Shown here piece by piece: positions 1 through 8,803 of a stretch of DNA of 64,000 bases (the first letter of the stretch is position 1; each line of letters opens with the position of its first letter). This DNA is from KBS-96 sp964247975. GTDB lineage: Bacteria; Acidobacteriota; Terriglobia; Bryobacterales; Bryobacteraceae. The notes beneath the pieces are model-generated. The model worked only from the letters and a program-made list of their open reading frames with translations. It was not told the origin of the DNA and ran no database searches. The stretch lies in contig CAXTWH010000027.1 of assembly GCA_964247975.1 (NCBI GenBank), positions 6,174 to 70,173 on the forward strand. Direction: 5' to 3'. The translations under genes were made by a program, and so were the position numbers.

Positions 1-1871
1 ACGTTTTTCTCGCGCAGCGCAATCTGCATAGCGCAGTGGCGATGAATTTCATCCGCATTGTGGGTGTGAAGATAGCGCGTCGGCAGGCCTTGCAGAAAAC
101 GGGCAATCTGCGGAGTGCGGTCTTCCGGCGGCAGGTCCTCAATGCCGTGAATGCGCGCGGTTTGCAATTCGCGGGTAAACTGTTCCTGGCCGACCGTGTA
201 AACGCGCCATAACTGTTCAACGCGCCAGGGCGTCATCGCGGTCGGGTTCACCGCGCTGATATCAGCGTGAGTCAGCAGCGTCAGGTAGCGGAGATGTTCC
301 ATTGTCCGGGTTTTTGCCGCCACTAAACGGGCCGTGGCTGGCTCTTCCAGATCCCGCCTGTTCATGATGGAGTAAAGATCAAGATGATGCTTGATCAGGA
401 ACAGAATCGTGTTCTGTTGCTCAGCGGTCAGTTTCCAACGGTTCATCACGGACCGCGCCACCGCAAGCGAGCCTTCCACGTGCTGCCCCGGGGTAACGCC
501 TTTGCCGATATCATGCAGCAACAGTGCCAAACGCAGCAAGGCAGGATCATCCACTTCCGCCAGAAGCGACTGAAAACGTTTTGCCGTTTCTCCTGATTTT
601 GCGGCTAAGTCGTCGATCACTGAGATCGCAACCAAGGTATGCTCGTCCACGGTATAGCGATGGTAAAAATCGCGAACCACCAGGCTGTCGATGGCTTTCC
701 ATTCCGGCAGAAAAGCGGCCAGCATTCCGGTATCCTGCATTTCGTGCAGCGCAAGGCTGGCATGAGGCTGCTGCAGCAGTTCATTCCAGAATGGCCACTG
801 CGCTTCGCCCGACTGATTCGCTGCAATCAAATCAACCTGCGCCCGTAGACGGCGTTCCGCATCCCAGGACAATTGCAGCCCATGACGCCCGATAAAAGCG
901 AAAAGGCGGAACAGCATTTCGGGATGCCCCATGCTTTCCGGATTACGCAGAAAAATGCGGTCGTTTGAAACTGTGAAATCAGTCGTTGATAAACGCGAGC
1001 GCCGGTCGCGGAACTGTTGCAGCAGCGAACGGTCCAGCGAATCCACAAAATCAAGCGCGCGCCGCGCGGCTTGCCAGGTTTGCCGGGCATAGCCATAGTA
1101 TCTGCGCATCCACTCTGCCGGATCCGTTTGAGCGCCCAGCGCTGCGGCAGCTTCATCCTGCAAGTCGAAGCTGAGCAGGTTGTTATCGCGCCCGGCGCGC
1201 TCGTGCAGGAAAACGCGAAGCGGAAACAGAAACGAACGGGCCTGGTCGGATTCATGCAGCGCGGCTGACAAAGCTTCGTTGGCGGGTGCCAGGCGATTTA
1301 GCCAGTGCAGGAAATGAATGTCCCGGATGCCACCAGGCGATTCCTTGATGTTCGGCTCCAGATGAAAAATTGTGTTGTTGTATTTTGCATGACGGTTTCG
1401 CGTCAGCTCCGCCAGGTTGCGAATCAGCGCCGAGCGGTGCCGCTCGAAAAACAACGGCAGCGCGGCAGTGAGTTTGTCAAACAGAACTTGATTGCCGCAA
1501 AGAAACCGAACATCCAGCAAACTGATGTGAAGCTCGGTGTTCTGTTCATCCAACTGGCTGCACTCTGCCGATGTCCGCATCGATTGGCTGATGCGCAGGC
1601 CGGCATCCCACAACAAGCGAAGAAGTGTTGAGATCGGCTCACTCACTTCCTTTAAATCTTCTTCGGATTCGGCCAGAATCAGAAGGTCAACATCGGAATG
1701 CGGAAATAGCTCGCAGCGTCCGTAGCCGCCGGAAGCGATCAAGGCGACGCCATCAGCATCGGAACCGGCATGGATCAAAATACGGGCAGCTTGCGAAACA
1801 ACAGCGTCCACTTCCGCAGTACGTTTAAGAAGCGTGGCGCTCCAGTCGAGAAATGGGTTCGAATCAGCCAC
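1..1871 (-). CDS. glnD: PII uridylyltransferase / uridylyl-removing enzyme, 3' part beyond left edge
   Basis: Uridylylates and deuridylylates the PII protein according to glutamine level. The frame is open from a GTG at 1869-1871 to the window edge, so about 623 of the usual 850-900 residues are present. Near the N-terminus is the nucleotidyltransferase motif GGYGRCELFPHSDVDLL (G-G, then DxD for metal binding). Farther on is the HD hydrolase motif LLLHDIGKG followed by HVEGS and KHHLDL, as expected of the uridylyl-removing domain. The C-terminal ACT domains must lie outside the window. The start is only 3 bases after the glnB stop, with no clear Shine-Dalgarno, so translation is probably coupled. 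Third gene of an amtB-glnB-glnD operon, which puts sensor, messenger and transporter together. Confidence 0.93.
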   Translation of the reverse strand, partial: MADSNPFLDWSATLLKRTAEVDAVVSQAARILIHAGSDADGVALIASGGYGRCELFPHSDVDLLILAESEEDLKEVSEPISTLLRLLWDAGLRISQSMRTSAECSQLDEQNTELHISLLDVRFLCGNQVLFDKLTAALPLFFERHRSALIRNLAELTRNRHAKYNNTIFHLEPNIKESPGGIRDIHFLHWLNRLAPANEALSAALHESDQARSFLFPLRVFLHERAGRDNNLLSFDLQDEAAAALGAQTDPAEWMRRYYGYARQTWQAARRALDFVDSLDRSLLQQFRDRRSRLSTTDFTVSNDRIFLRNPESMGHPEMLFRLFAFIGRHGLQLSWDAERRLRAQVDLIAANQSGEAQWPFWNELLQQPHASLALHEMQDTGMLAAFLPEWKAIDSLVVRDFYHRYTVDEHTLVAISVIDDLAAKSGETAKRFQSLLAEVDDPALLRLALLLHDIGKGVTPGQHVEGSLAVARSVMNRWKLTAEQQNTILFLIKHHLDLYSIMNRRDLEEPATARLVAAKTRTMEHLRYLTLLTHADISAVNPTAMTPWRVEQLWRVYTVGQEQFTRELQTARIHGIEDLPPEDRTPQIARFLQGLPTRYLHTHNADEIHRHCAMQIALREKN

Positions 1872-1874
1872 AAG

Positions 1875-2213
1875 CTACAGGGCGGATTCGCCGGTATCGT
1901 CGTTGCGGATACGCATCACATCAGCCACGTCGAAAACAAAAACTTTACCGTCACCAATTTTGCCGGTACGGGCCGCCGAAATCAAAGTATGAGTAATTTC
2001 CTGAAGGCGGCTATCAGCAATCACAATCTCTACTTTCACTTTGGGCAACAGATCTACTTCGTATTCCATGCCCCGGTAGATTTCCTTATGGCCTTTTTGG
2101 CGGCCGTGGCCGCGCACTTCCGTCACGGTCATGCCGTCAACGCCAATTGCTTTCAAGGCTTCCTTCACTTCGTCAAGCTTGTGGGGTTGGATGATTGCTT
2201 CAATTTTTTTCAT
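1875..2213 (-). CDS. glnB: Nitrogen regulatory protein PII
   Basis: Trimeric signal protein that binds ATP, ADP and 2-oxoglutarate and regulates AmtB, GlnD partners and nitrogen enzymes. Length is 112 residues, exactly the family size. The T-loop reads KEIYRGMEYEVDLLPK, with the uridylylation tyrosine at residue 51. The C-terminal signature GDGKVFVFDV (PII C-terminal region) is present. It lies 14 bases after amtB and 3 bases before glnD. Linkage to amtB would in many naming schemes make it a GlnK paralogue. The sequence alone does not separate GlnB from GlnK. Confidence 0.95.
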   Translation of the reverse strand: MKKIEAIIQPHKLDEVKEALKAIGVDGMTVTEVRGHGRQKGHKEIYRGMEYEVDLLPKVKVEIVIADSRLQEITHTLISAARTGKIGDGKVFVFDVADVMRIRNDDTGESAL

Positions 2214-2227
2214 CGCGTTTGTTCTTT

Positions 2228-3658
2228 TTAGCTTTCGAAGTTATAGCCTTCTTCGCCGTGCATACTCAGGTCCAGTCCTTCTCGTTCATCATCCTGCGAT
2301 ACCCGCACGCCAATCGTCAGATCCACAATTTTCAGAATAACGATAGTGCCGACGATGGCCAGAACAAACGAAATCAAAACTCCTATCGCCTGATTAAAAA
2401 CCTGTCCGGGGTTTCCATCCACCCAACCCAAGGGTAGCAGTTTGCCGGAAGCATCCTTGAAAGAGTCGTTCACGGCGTTTGTGGCAAATATTCCAGTCAA
2501 AATCGCGCCCAAAGTTCCGCCCGCCCCATGCACACCGAAAGCATCAAGACTGTCGTCATAACCAAATCTTCCTTTCACCACTGTCACCATGAAATAACAG
2601 AAGATACCAGCAATGAAACCGATCAGAAGAGCCGGAAAAGGCTTCACAAAACCCGAAGCCGGAGTGATGGCGACTAGTCCGGCTACACACCCGGAGATGC
2701 CGCCGAGAATGCTGGGTTTGCCTGTTTTGTACCATTCCGCCAACAGCCATCCTAAAGCAGCAGCAGCGGCTCCAAAATGGGTAGCCACAAACGCGCTTGT
2801 CGCTAAACCGGACGCGGCCAGCGCGCTTCCCGCATTAAAACCAAACCAGCCGACCCACAGCAAACAAGCTCCAATTGTGCTAAGCACTAAACTATGCGGC
2901 CGCATACTCTCCCTGGGAAAACCTAAACGCTTGCCGAGGTAAAGAGCGCAAACCAAGGCGCTGACGCCGGAAGTGATATGCACCACCGTGCCGCCGGCAA
3001 AATCGAAGCAGGGAAATTTCCCGCCCAGTGCTGCGTTGAGTAGTCCGCCTTTACCCCAAATCATATGCGCCATCGGAAAATAAACGATGGTGGACCAGAG
3101 AATCGTAAACAACAGCATGGCGCTGAACTTGATCCGCTCGGCAAACGCGCCGGAAATCAGCGCGGGCGTGATGATAGCGAACATAAGCTGGTAAACCATG
3201 AATGTCTGCTGCGGAATGGTAGCGGCGTAATCAGTATTAGGCGCGTTCCCCACTCCGTTCAGAAATAGGTATTGCAAACCGCCCACAAACGCATTGCCGC
3301 TGCCGAAAGCCAGGCTGTAGCCATAGATAGCCCAGATTACTGTCACCACGCCCATCAGAGCAAAGCTGTGCATCATGGTTCCCAAAACGTTTTTGCGGCG
3401 AACCAGTCCCCCATAAAACAGGGCCAGGCCGGGACCGGTCATCATCAGCACCAGCGCGGCGCAAACAAGCATCCAGGCATTGTCGCCGGCCGATTGAGCG
3501 GATTTGGTTGCAATCTCAATCGCAGCGAGCTTGGCGTCCACTGATGCGTTGGCAGTGGTCTGCGCCTGGAGAAAGGCGGGAAGAAATAAGATTGCGGTTC
3601 CGTACGAGGCTCGCTTCAGGAAATCAAACATCCGTTCAGACGGCGTGAATAGGATCAT
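2228..3658 (-). CDS. amtB: Ammonium transporter, Amt family
   Basis: Inner-membrane ammonium channel of 476 residues. An N-terminal signal-like segment ends around residues 31-33 (LQAQT). About eleven hydrophobic segments follow, with typical Amt motifs such as LMMTGPGLALFYGGLV and DFAGGTVVHITSG. The cytoplasmic C-terminal tail ends in YNFES. A second in-frame ATG at 3629-3631 (residue 10) could be the true start. Neither ATG has a strong Shine-Dalgarno. First gene of amtB-glnB-glnD, consistent with PII gating of the channel. I did not find a convincing sigma-54 (GG-GC) promoter in the 130 bases upstream. Confidence 0.94.
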   Translation of the reverse strand: MILFTPSERMFDFLKRASYGTAILFLPAFLQAQTTANASVDAKLAAIEIATKSAQSAGDNAWMLVCAALVLMMTGPGLALFYGGLVRRKNVLGTMMHSFALMGVVTVIWAIYGYSLAFGSGNAFVGGLQYLFLNGVGNAPNTDYAATIPQQTFMVYQLMFAIITPALISGAFAERIKFSAMLLFTILWSTIVYFPMAHMIWGKGGLLNAALGGKFPCFDFAGGTVVHITSGVSALVCALYLGKRLGFPRESMRPHSLVLSTIGACLLWVGWFGFNAGSALAASGLATSAFVATHFGAAAAALGWLLAEWYKTGKPSILGGISGCVAGLVAITPASGFVKPFPALLIGFIAGIFCYFMVTVVKGRFGYDDSLDAFGVHGAGGTLGAILTGIFATNAVNDSFKDASGKLLPLGWVDGNPGQVFNQAIGVLISFVLAIVGTIVILKIVDLTIGVRVSQDDEREGLDLSMHGEEGYNFES

Positions 3659-3788
3659 TCGTTGTTCTTACCGGGTTAGCCAGAAATTGAGAATGCGACT
3701 AGCGTAACAGTATTCCGCTGATGACAAGTACTGCAAATTTTCTATAACGTGAATCGAAATGTCTTATTTAATGGAATCTTTATGCCGC

Positions 3789-5990
3789 CTAATCGCTGCC
3801 TTCCTCCTTGAATATTCGGGAGCGGTCGATGTTCTCTCCATGAAACAGAACATAGGTGATGCGCTCGATGCTCGATATATCCTCTAAAGGATTTCCTTCC
3901 ACCAGGATCAGATTCGCTTCATAGCCTTCGCGGATTAAACCCATCTGCCCGGCCTGCAATGCGCGAGCGGCATTATAAGTAGCCGCTTTTAAGGCTATCG
4001 CCGGAGGAATGCCAGCCTGCACCCAGAGTTCCAGTTCACGTTGAACCGTCGGGCCATGAATCACCAGCATGTTGCCGGCATCGCTGCCAGTTATCAAAGT
4101 GACTCCGGCTTGCCAGGCGGCTTTCAAATTCTGTTTTGCCAGTTTGAAAGCACGCGCCGCATCCATGTCCGAATAAGGAAGTAGTTCCGAGTGGGCCAGC
4201 GCCTTGCGCGTGGAATTGAGTAAGGATCGGGGCGCGGCCTGCTGCGTCAACGATCCGTCCAGCAAGGCTCCTTCGTGCCGTTGTATGTTTTCCAACGCTT
4301 CCGCCACGCTCAATGTCGGATCATAAGCAATACCCTTACCAGCCATTTCCCGAAAAACTTTTTCCGGGATCAAATCGCGCATGGACCCGTGTTCAATTGT
4401 AGAAGTTCCGGCCTGTATGGCTTCTTCCACGTCTTGCTGATTGCCGGTGTGGGTTGCCACGGGAAGTTTAACGCGGGCAGCGGCGATTACAACCGCTTGA
4501 TAAGTTCCGGCGTCCAGATGATTAAAAAGCATTCCAGCCTGGCCGGATTCCAGAATGGCTTTAATGCCATTCACGCCTGCTTGTTTCAAATCTTCTACAT
4601 CTTTTTTAGCTTCTGCTGCGGAAACAGGAGTTCTTACGGTTTCCCGCTCAAACGCGGCGCGCATGGTGGAAGGTAAAAAACTCGCGTATTCCGTCCCATA
4701 CCCGCCTTTGGCAGTGAACATGGGGCCGCAAACAAACAACTCCGCGCCGGTTTTCAAGCCGGATTCGACGGCAGCCCGTGCTTGCAGCGCGCGGTTCAGC
4801 GGGTCTCCGGTGCTGCGTACAGCAGTGATACCGCTAAACAGATAAGCAGCCAGTTCGCGCTCAAGCGCATCTTTTCTGGCATAATCGGCAACGTTTTCGT
4901 AAACTCCGCCCGGCGCGGACAAATGCACATGCATGTCGATCAACCCAGGCAGCAGAGTTTTCCCGGAAACATCCACCACTTCGGCCTGCCAAAGCTTCGG
5001 CTCTACAGGAGCCGGAAACACTTTGTCGATTTTGCCGTTGCGAACCAACACCGCGCCGTTTTGAATCACGTTGCCATCGCCCACAAAAATACGCGCATTC
5101 TGAAATAAGCGGGGCTGATTGCGGCGCAGATTTCTGGCCATGATCCGGTCCTGCTGTAGATTTTTTCCGCTGCGTGATTGGTAAGCGCCCATCAGGAAAA
5201 ACGGCAGCATCACTATCAGAACCCATGCTTTCGCCCGATTCGATATTTTCTCTTCTTTTTCCCAGCGGAACAGTTTCACCGCCAGAAACGAGCCCACGCA
5301 CAACGTGATCAGCAAACTGACAGCCGCCAGCAGATTGGCGATCAGCGTTCCGTTAGCCAGAAAAAGGGACTGCATCCCATGAAACAGATAAGTGGCTGGA
5401 ATAAATTGGGAAACAACCTGCAGCCAATGCGGAAAAAACTCCAGCGGGAAAGTGGTGCCGCTTAAAAACAGCATCGACATGTAAAGAATCTGCGTGATGA
5501 TCTGGTTTTCCTGAGGCGAATTTACAACCGAAGCCACAATGGTTCCCATTGCCCGAAATGCCAGCGCGCCCAAACTGATAAACACAAAAAAGTCAAACAA
5601 ATGCGCGGGAAACGGCATTCCGGTCCAGAAATGAGCCAGCAGCAGCACCAGAACCACAGAAGGCAAATAACTCACCAGCCCGGAAACCAGGGAAGCCACT
5701 ACCAAAGGAGCCGCACCCACCGGCGTTACTTTGAAGCGCCGGAGTACGTTCGATTCACGGTCCTGCACCGCGCGCATTCCCGCGCCGAAAAATCCGCTGC
5801 CCAAAACTCCGAGGACTAACACCATGTCCACTACCTGACCGATCGCGCCCGGATTCTTTGCGCCGCCGAAGCTGAAAGCAAAAATAACAAAGAACAACAG
5901 CGGGAAAAAATAATTGAAGAAGAGCACCGTACGATCACGGCTCATTAACAGCAGATTGGAGCGGATTTGCGCGAGATATGGTTTCATCAT
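3789..5990 (-). CDS. ABC-2 type permease fused to an imidazolonepropionase-like amidohydrolase
   Basis: A single 733-residue frame joins two proteins normally separate. Residues about 1-245 form an ABC-2 exporter permease: hydrophobic segments near 22-41, 51-72, 99-121, 132-155, 166-185 and 217-240, with an ABC-2 style TFPLEFFP stretch. A seventh hydrophobic segment (254-270) leads into an amidohydrolase (about 295-733). That half has a complete metal site: HVH at 354-356, then ATHTG, a histidine in TIEHGS, and GSDAGN. The ATG overlaps the stop of the upstream ATPase gene by ATGA, so the pair forms one exporter. If permease topology is normal (both ends of the six-helix unit cytoplasmic), the extra helix would place the hydrolase outside the inner membrane. 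The linker on both sides is basic, so this is uncertain. Substrate unknown. Confidence 0.88.
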   Translation of the reverse strand: MMKPYLAQIRSNLLLMSRDRTVLFFNYFFPLLFFVIFAFSFGGAKNPGAIGQVVDMVLVLGVLGSGFFGAGMRAVQDRESNVLRRFKVTPVGAAPLVVASLVSGLVSYLPSVVLVLLLAHFWTGMPFPAHLFDFFVFISLGALAFRAMGTIVASVVNSPQENQIITQILYMSMLFLSGTTFPLEFFPHWLQVVSQFIPATYLFHGMQSLFLANGTLIANLLAAVSLLITLCVGSFLAVKLFRWEKEEKISNRAKAWVLIVMLPFFLMGAYQSRSGKNLQQDRIMARNLRRNQPRLFQNARIFVGDGNVIQNGAVLVRNGKIDKVFPAPVEPKLWQAEVVDVSGKTLLPGLIDMHVHLSAPGGVYENVADYARKDALERELAAYLFSGITAVRSTGDPLNRALQARAAVESGLKTGAELFVCGPMFTAKGGYGTEYASFLPSTMRAAFERETVRTPVSAAEAKKDVEDLKQAGVNGIKAILESGQAGMLFNHLDAGTYQAVVIAAARVKLPVATHTGNQQDVEEAIQAGTSTIEHGSMRDLIPEKVFREMAGKGIAYDPTLSVAEALENIQRHEGALLDGSLTQQAAPRSLLNSTRKALAHSELLPYSDMDAARAFKLAKQNLKAAWQAGVTLITGSDAGNMLVIHGPTVQRELELWVQAGIPPAIALKAATYNAARALQAGQMGLIREGYEANLILVEGNPLEDISSIERITYVLFHGENIDRSRIFKEEGSD

Positions 5991-6916
5991 TCACGAAGCC
6001 GTTTGCCGGTCAGTTCAATGAAAACATCTTCCAGGGTAGGCCGCTTTAGGCTGATATCCACCAGATTTAAACCCTGTTGGTCGATCCATTTTACTAGCTC
6101 GGTGACGGTATGGGCCGGGTTGGTGGATTGCACTGAAATTCGCTTTCCTTCCTCGCTTATTACATTACGTTGTTGTTGCAGGAAAAAAGGCAACTGTTCG
6201 GACGGCATCGGTTTATCGGTTGCAACTTCAACCACCGACTGCCCCAGAGTTCGCGCTTGTATTTCGCGCGGCGTTCCCGATTCAATCACCAGTCCTTGGT
6301 CCACAATGGCAACCCGGTCGCACAAGCGTTCGGCTTCTTCAATGTAATGCGTGGTCAGCAGAATGGTGCGCCCGTCCTGTTTCAACTCCAGAATCAGATG
6401 GTGAGTTTCCAGCCGCACTTGCGGATCTAAACCGGCGGTCGGCTCGTCCAGAAACAGCAGTTCCGGATCATTCAACAAAGCCAATGCCAAAGCCACTCTC
6501 TGCTTTTGGCCGCCGGAAAGCGTGGAATAAAAAGCATTGCGTTTTTCCCAAAGCTGCAAACGCTGCAACAAACGGTTCCGGTCGGTGTGGCGCGTGTAGA
6601 AAGCGTCAAACAATTCCAGAACTTCCATGATTTTGATCTTGTCAGGCAGGTTTGTAGCTTGCAGGCAAACGCCGATCCGCTCCTTCACCTGTTTTGCTTC
6701 AGCGGCAGGATCGAAGCCGAGCACGGACACTTCACCCGCTGTTCGGGAGCGCAATCCTTCCAGAATTTCGATGGTGGTGGTTTTCCCGGCGCCGTTCGGC
6801 CCTAACAATCCGAAAATCTCACCCGGCTGTACTTGCAGATCAATGCCGCGAACCGCTTCCACCGCGCCATACGATTTGCGAAGACCGCGGACCAGAATCG
6901 GAAGTGGGCCGGTCAT
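5987..6916 (-). CDS. ABC transporter ATP-binding protein (DrrA/CcmA type)
   Basis: ATPase subunit of an exporter, 309 residues. Walker A is GPNGAGKTT, the ABC signature is LSGGQKQR, Walker B is LLFLDEPTAGLD and the switch histidine lies in LLTTHYIEEAE. A C-terminal extension of about 90 residues ends with TLEDVFIELTGKRL, the tail typical of drug- and polysaccharide-export ATPases of the DrrA kind. It overlaps the permease-amidohydrolase gene by four bases (ATGA). No Shine-Dalgarno is obvious before the ATG at 6914-6916. Cytoplasmic; pairs with the fused permease downstream. Confidence 0.93.
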   Translation of the reverse strand: MTGPLPILVRGLRKSYGAVEAVRGIDLQVQPGEIFGLLGPNGAGKTTTIEILEGLRSRTAGEVSVLGFDPAAEAKQVKERIGVCLQATNLPDKIKIMEVLELFDAFYTRHTDRNRLLQRLQLWEKRNAFYSTLSGGQKQRVALALALLNDPELLFLDEPTAGLDPQVRLETHHLILELKQDGRTILLTTHYIEEAERLCDRVAIVDQGLVIESGTPREIQARTLGQSVVEVATDKPMPSEQLPFFLQQQRNVISEEGKRISVQSTNPAHTVTELVKWIDQQGLNLVDISLKRPTLEDVFIELTGKRLRE

Positions 6917-6931
6917 GAGTTTCAGGCTAAA

Positions 6932-7456
6932 TTATGCCCCAAGCACTTGAAGAAACGAACGGCAGAACGCGGGCAGGTCTTCCGGATTACGGGAAGTAAT
7001 CAGGTTGCGGTCCACCACCACTTCAGCATCCTCCCAGGAAACGCCCGCATTCACCAGATCGTCCTTGATGGAATGAAACGAAGTAGCGCGGCGGTTCCGC
7101 AACATCCCGTGCGCCGAACACAAAACCGAAGGACCGTGACAGATGGCGGCTACCAGCTTGCCCGCATCGTCCATCTGCTTCACGAACAAATTGGCTTTCG
7201 GATAACGGCGAATCCGGTCCGGCGCAAAACCGCCCGGAACAATCACCGCGTCAAAATCGGAAACAACTAGTTCGTCATAGCTTAATTGGGCCGTAGCCGG
7301 GTAGCCGAACTTGCTGTCATACACTTTGCCCGCTGTGGCCCCGGCAAACTGAACTGATGCGCCAGCTTCCTGCAACCGGAAATACGGATACCAGACTTCC
7401 ATTTCCTGGTAAGCATTGTCGATGAAAATCACGATCCGTTTAGTGGAAGGATCCAT
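6932..7456 (-). CDS. DJ-1/PfpI family protein
   Basis: A 174-residue protein of the DJ-1/PfpI glutamine-amidotransferase-like fold. The nucleophile elbow AAICHGP carries the reactive cysteine. An acidic residue near the N-terminus (DNAYQEMEVWYP) and PGGFAPDRIR match the YhbO/PfpI subgroup, proposed to act as stress-response deglycases or glyoxalases. It starts 4 bases after the lysA stop, so the two are probably co-transcribed. The true substrate cannot be told from sequence. Confidence 0.88.
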   Translation of the reverse strand: MDPSTKRIVIFIDNAYQEMEVWYPYFRLQEAGASVQFAGATAGKVYDSKFGYPATAQLSYDELVVSDFDAVIVPGGFAPDRIRRYPKANLFVKQMDDAGKLVAAICHGPSVLCSAHGMLRNRRATSFHSIKDDLVNAGVSWEDAEVVVDRNLITSRNPEDLPAFCRSFLQVLGA

Positions 7457-7460
7457 GCGC

Positions 7461-8744
7461 TTATCTTACAAAGGACGAAGCTGCGGGCAATAGATGCTCG
7501 CCTTGAATCAGGCTTTGCCAGGTTTCCCGTTCGCGGGCGAGGTGGACGCAGGAACCTGAAACAAGCAGTTCCGCGATGCGCGGCCGCGCATTGTAATTTG
7601 ACGACAATACAAATCCATAAGCGCCCGCTGTCTGCACTGCCAGAAGATCACCAGACTGCACCGGCGGAAGTTCCCGGTTCTGCGCCAGAAAGTCGCCGGA
7701 TTCACAGACCGGCCCCACCACATCCACCGTTATGGCTTCATCGTTTACCGGCTGCGCCACTGGCACAATTTCATGATGCGCCTGGTACAGGGTAGGGCGA
7801 ATCAAATCATTCATCCCGGCATCCACCACCACAAAAGTTTTGTTTCCGTTTTGCTTAACCAGCAGAACTTTCGTAAGCAGCGTGCCTGCTTCGCCTACAA
7901 TCGAACGGCCCGGTTCAAGAAGCAAACAAAGATCACTGCCGGCCAGCATTTGCTTCAAAGCCGAAATGAACTGCGCTGTTGAAATATCCTGGTCCCCAGG
8001 CCGATAGCGCACGCCCAAGCCGCCGCCTGCATCCAGATAGCGGATCGGCACGCCGCCAGCGCGAAGCCGCGTCACTAACTGCAACACTTTCCCAGTTGCT
8101 TCCAGAATCGGCTGATAATCAAGCAGTTGAGAACCAATGTGGCAGCTTACGCCTTCGGGGAGCAAACCCGGCAGCGACCGGGCTTTTTGGTAAAGCGATT
8201 CAACTCCCGCAATGTCGGTTCCGAATTTATGTTCCCGCAAGCCGGTGGAAATGTAAGGATGAGTAACCGCATTCACATCCGGGTTTACGCGCAAAGCAAC
8301 CGAAGCTGTAACGTCCAAACGGGAAGCGATTTCTGACAACAGATGTAGTTCTGCTTCTGACTCGCAGTTGAAAGAGTGAATTTTCTGTTCCAAAGCGTAG
8401 CGGATGTCTGCTGCTGTTTTACCGACCCCGGAGAAAACAACCCGCTCCGGTTTTGCGCCGGCCTGGAGCACGCGAAACAATTCGCCGCCGGAAACAATAT
8501 CAAAGCCTGCGCCGAGCCTTGCTAACACCTGCAAAACTGCCAAATTAGAATTAGCCTTCACGGCATAACAAATCTGATGCGGCACATCGTCCAGAGTTTT
8601 TTCATAATTCTGGTAATTCCGTTCAATGATCTGCCGGGAGTAAACGTAGGTAGGAGTGCCGTAGGCGTGGGCAATCTCCACTAGACTTTTGTTTTCACAA
8701 TGCAGCACGCCGCTGCGATAAGCATATTCTGGATCGGTGACCAT
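7461..8744 (-). CDS. lysA: Diaminopimelate decarboxylase
   Basis: PLP enzyme that decarboxylates meso-diaminopimelate to L-lysine, the last step of lysine synthesis. 427 residues, the usual length. The PLP lysine sits in ICYAVKANSN. The phosphate and substrate motifs SCHIGSQL, LEPGRSIVG and GPVCESGDFL are all present, as is the C-terminal GAYGFVLSSNYN. Start ATG at 8742-8744. Followed within 4 bases by the DJ-1 gene. No other lysine gene is in the window. Confidence 0.95.
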   Translation of the reverse strand: MVTDPEYAYRSGVLHCENKSLVEIAHAYGTPTYVYSRQIIERNYQNYEKTLDDVPHQICYAVKANSNLAVLQVLARLGAGFDIVSGGELFRVLQAGAKPERVVFSGVGKTAADIRYALEQKIHSFNCESEAELHLLSEIASRLDVTASVALRVNPDVNAVTHPYISTGLREHKFGTDIAGVESLYQKARSLPGLLPEGVSCHIGSQLLDYQPILEATGKVLQLVTRLRAGGVPIRYLDAGGGLGVRYRPGDQDISTAQFISALKQMLAGSDLCLLLEPGRSIVGEAGTLLTKVLLVKQNGNKTFVVVDAGMNDLIRPTLYQAHHEIVPVAQPVNDEAITVDVVGPVCESGDFLAQNRELPPVQSGDLLAVQTAGAYGFVLSSNYNARPRIAELLVSGSCVHLARERETWQSLIQGEHLLPAASSFVR

Positions 8745-8803
8745 TACGGGAGAAAGAAGTAAGCGAAAACTGCTGCCTGTGACCAGTGTACCGGTGTTGC
8801 CGA

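Noticed and set aside
827..1642. Minus-strand frames within the first 1.9 kb
   Set aside because: They are out-of-frame shadows of glnD, whose own frame is open from 1871 to the edge with correct motifs.
1855..1866. GGTTCGAATC, resembling a tRNA T-loop
   Set aside because: It falls at the start of glnD, and no cloverleaf can be drawn around it.
3659..3788. Possible sigma-54 promoter for amtB
   Set aside because: No TGGCAC-N5-TTGCA-like element on the minus strand. TGGC and TTGC occurrences are not correctly spaced.
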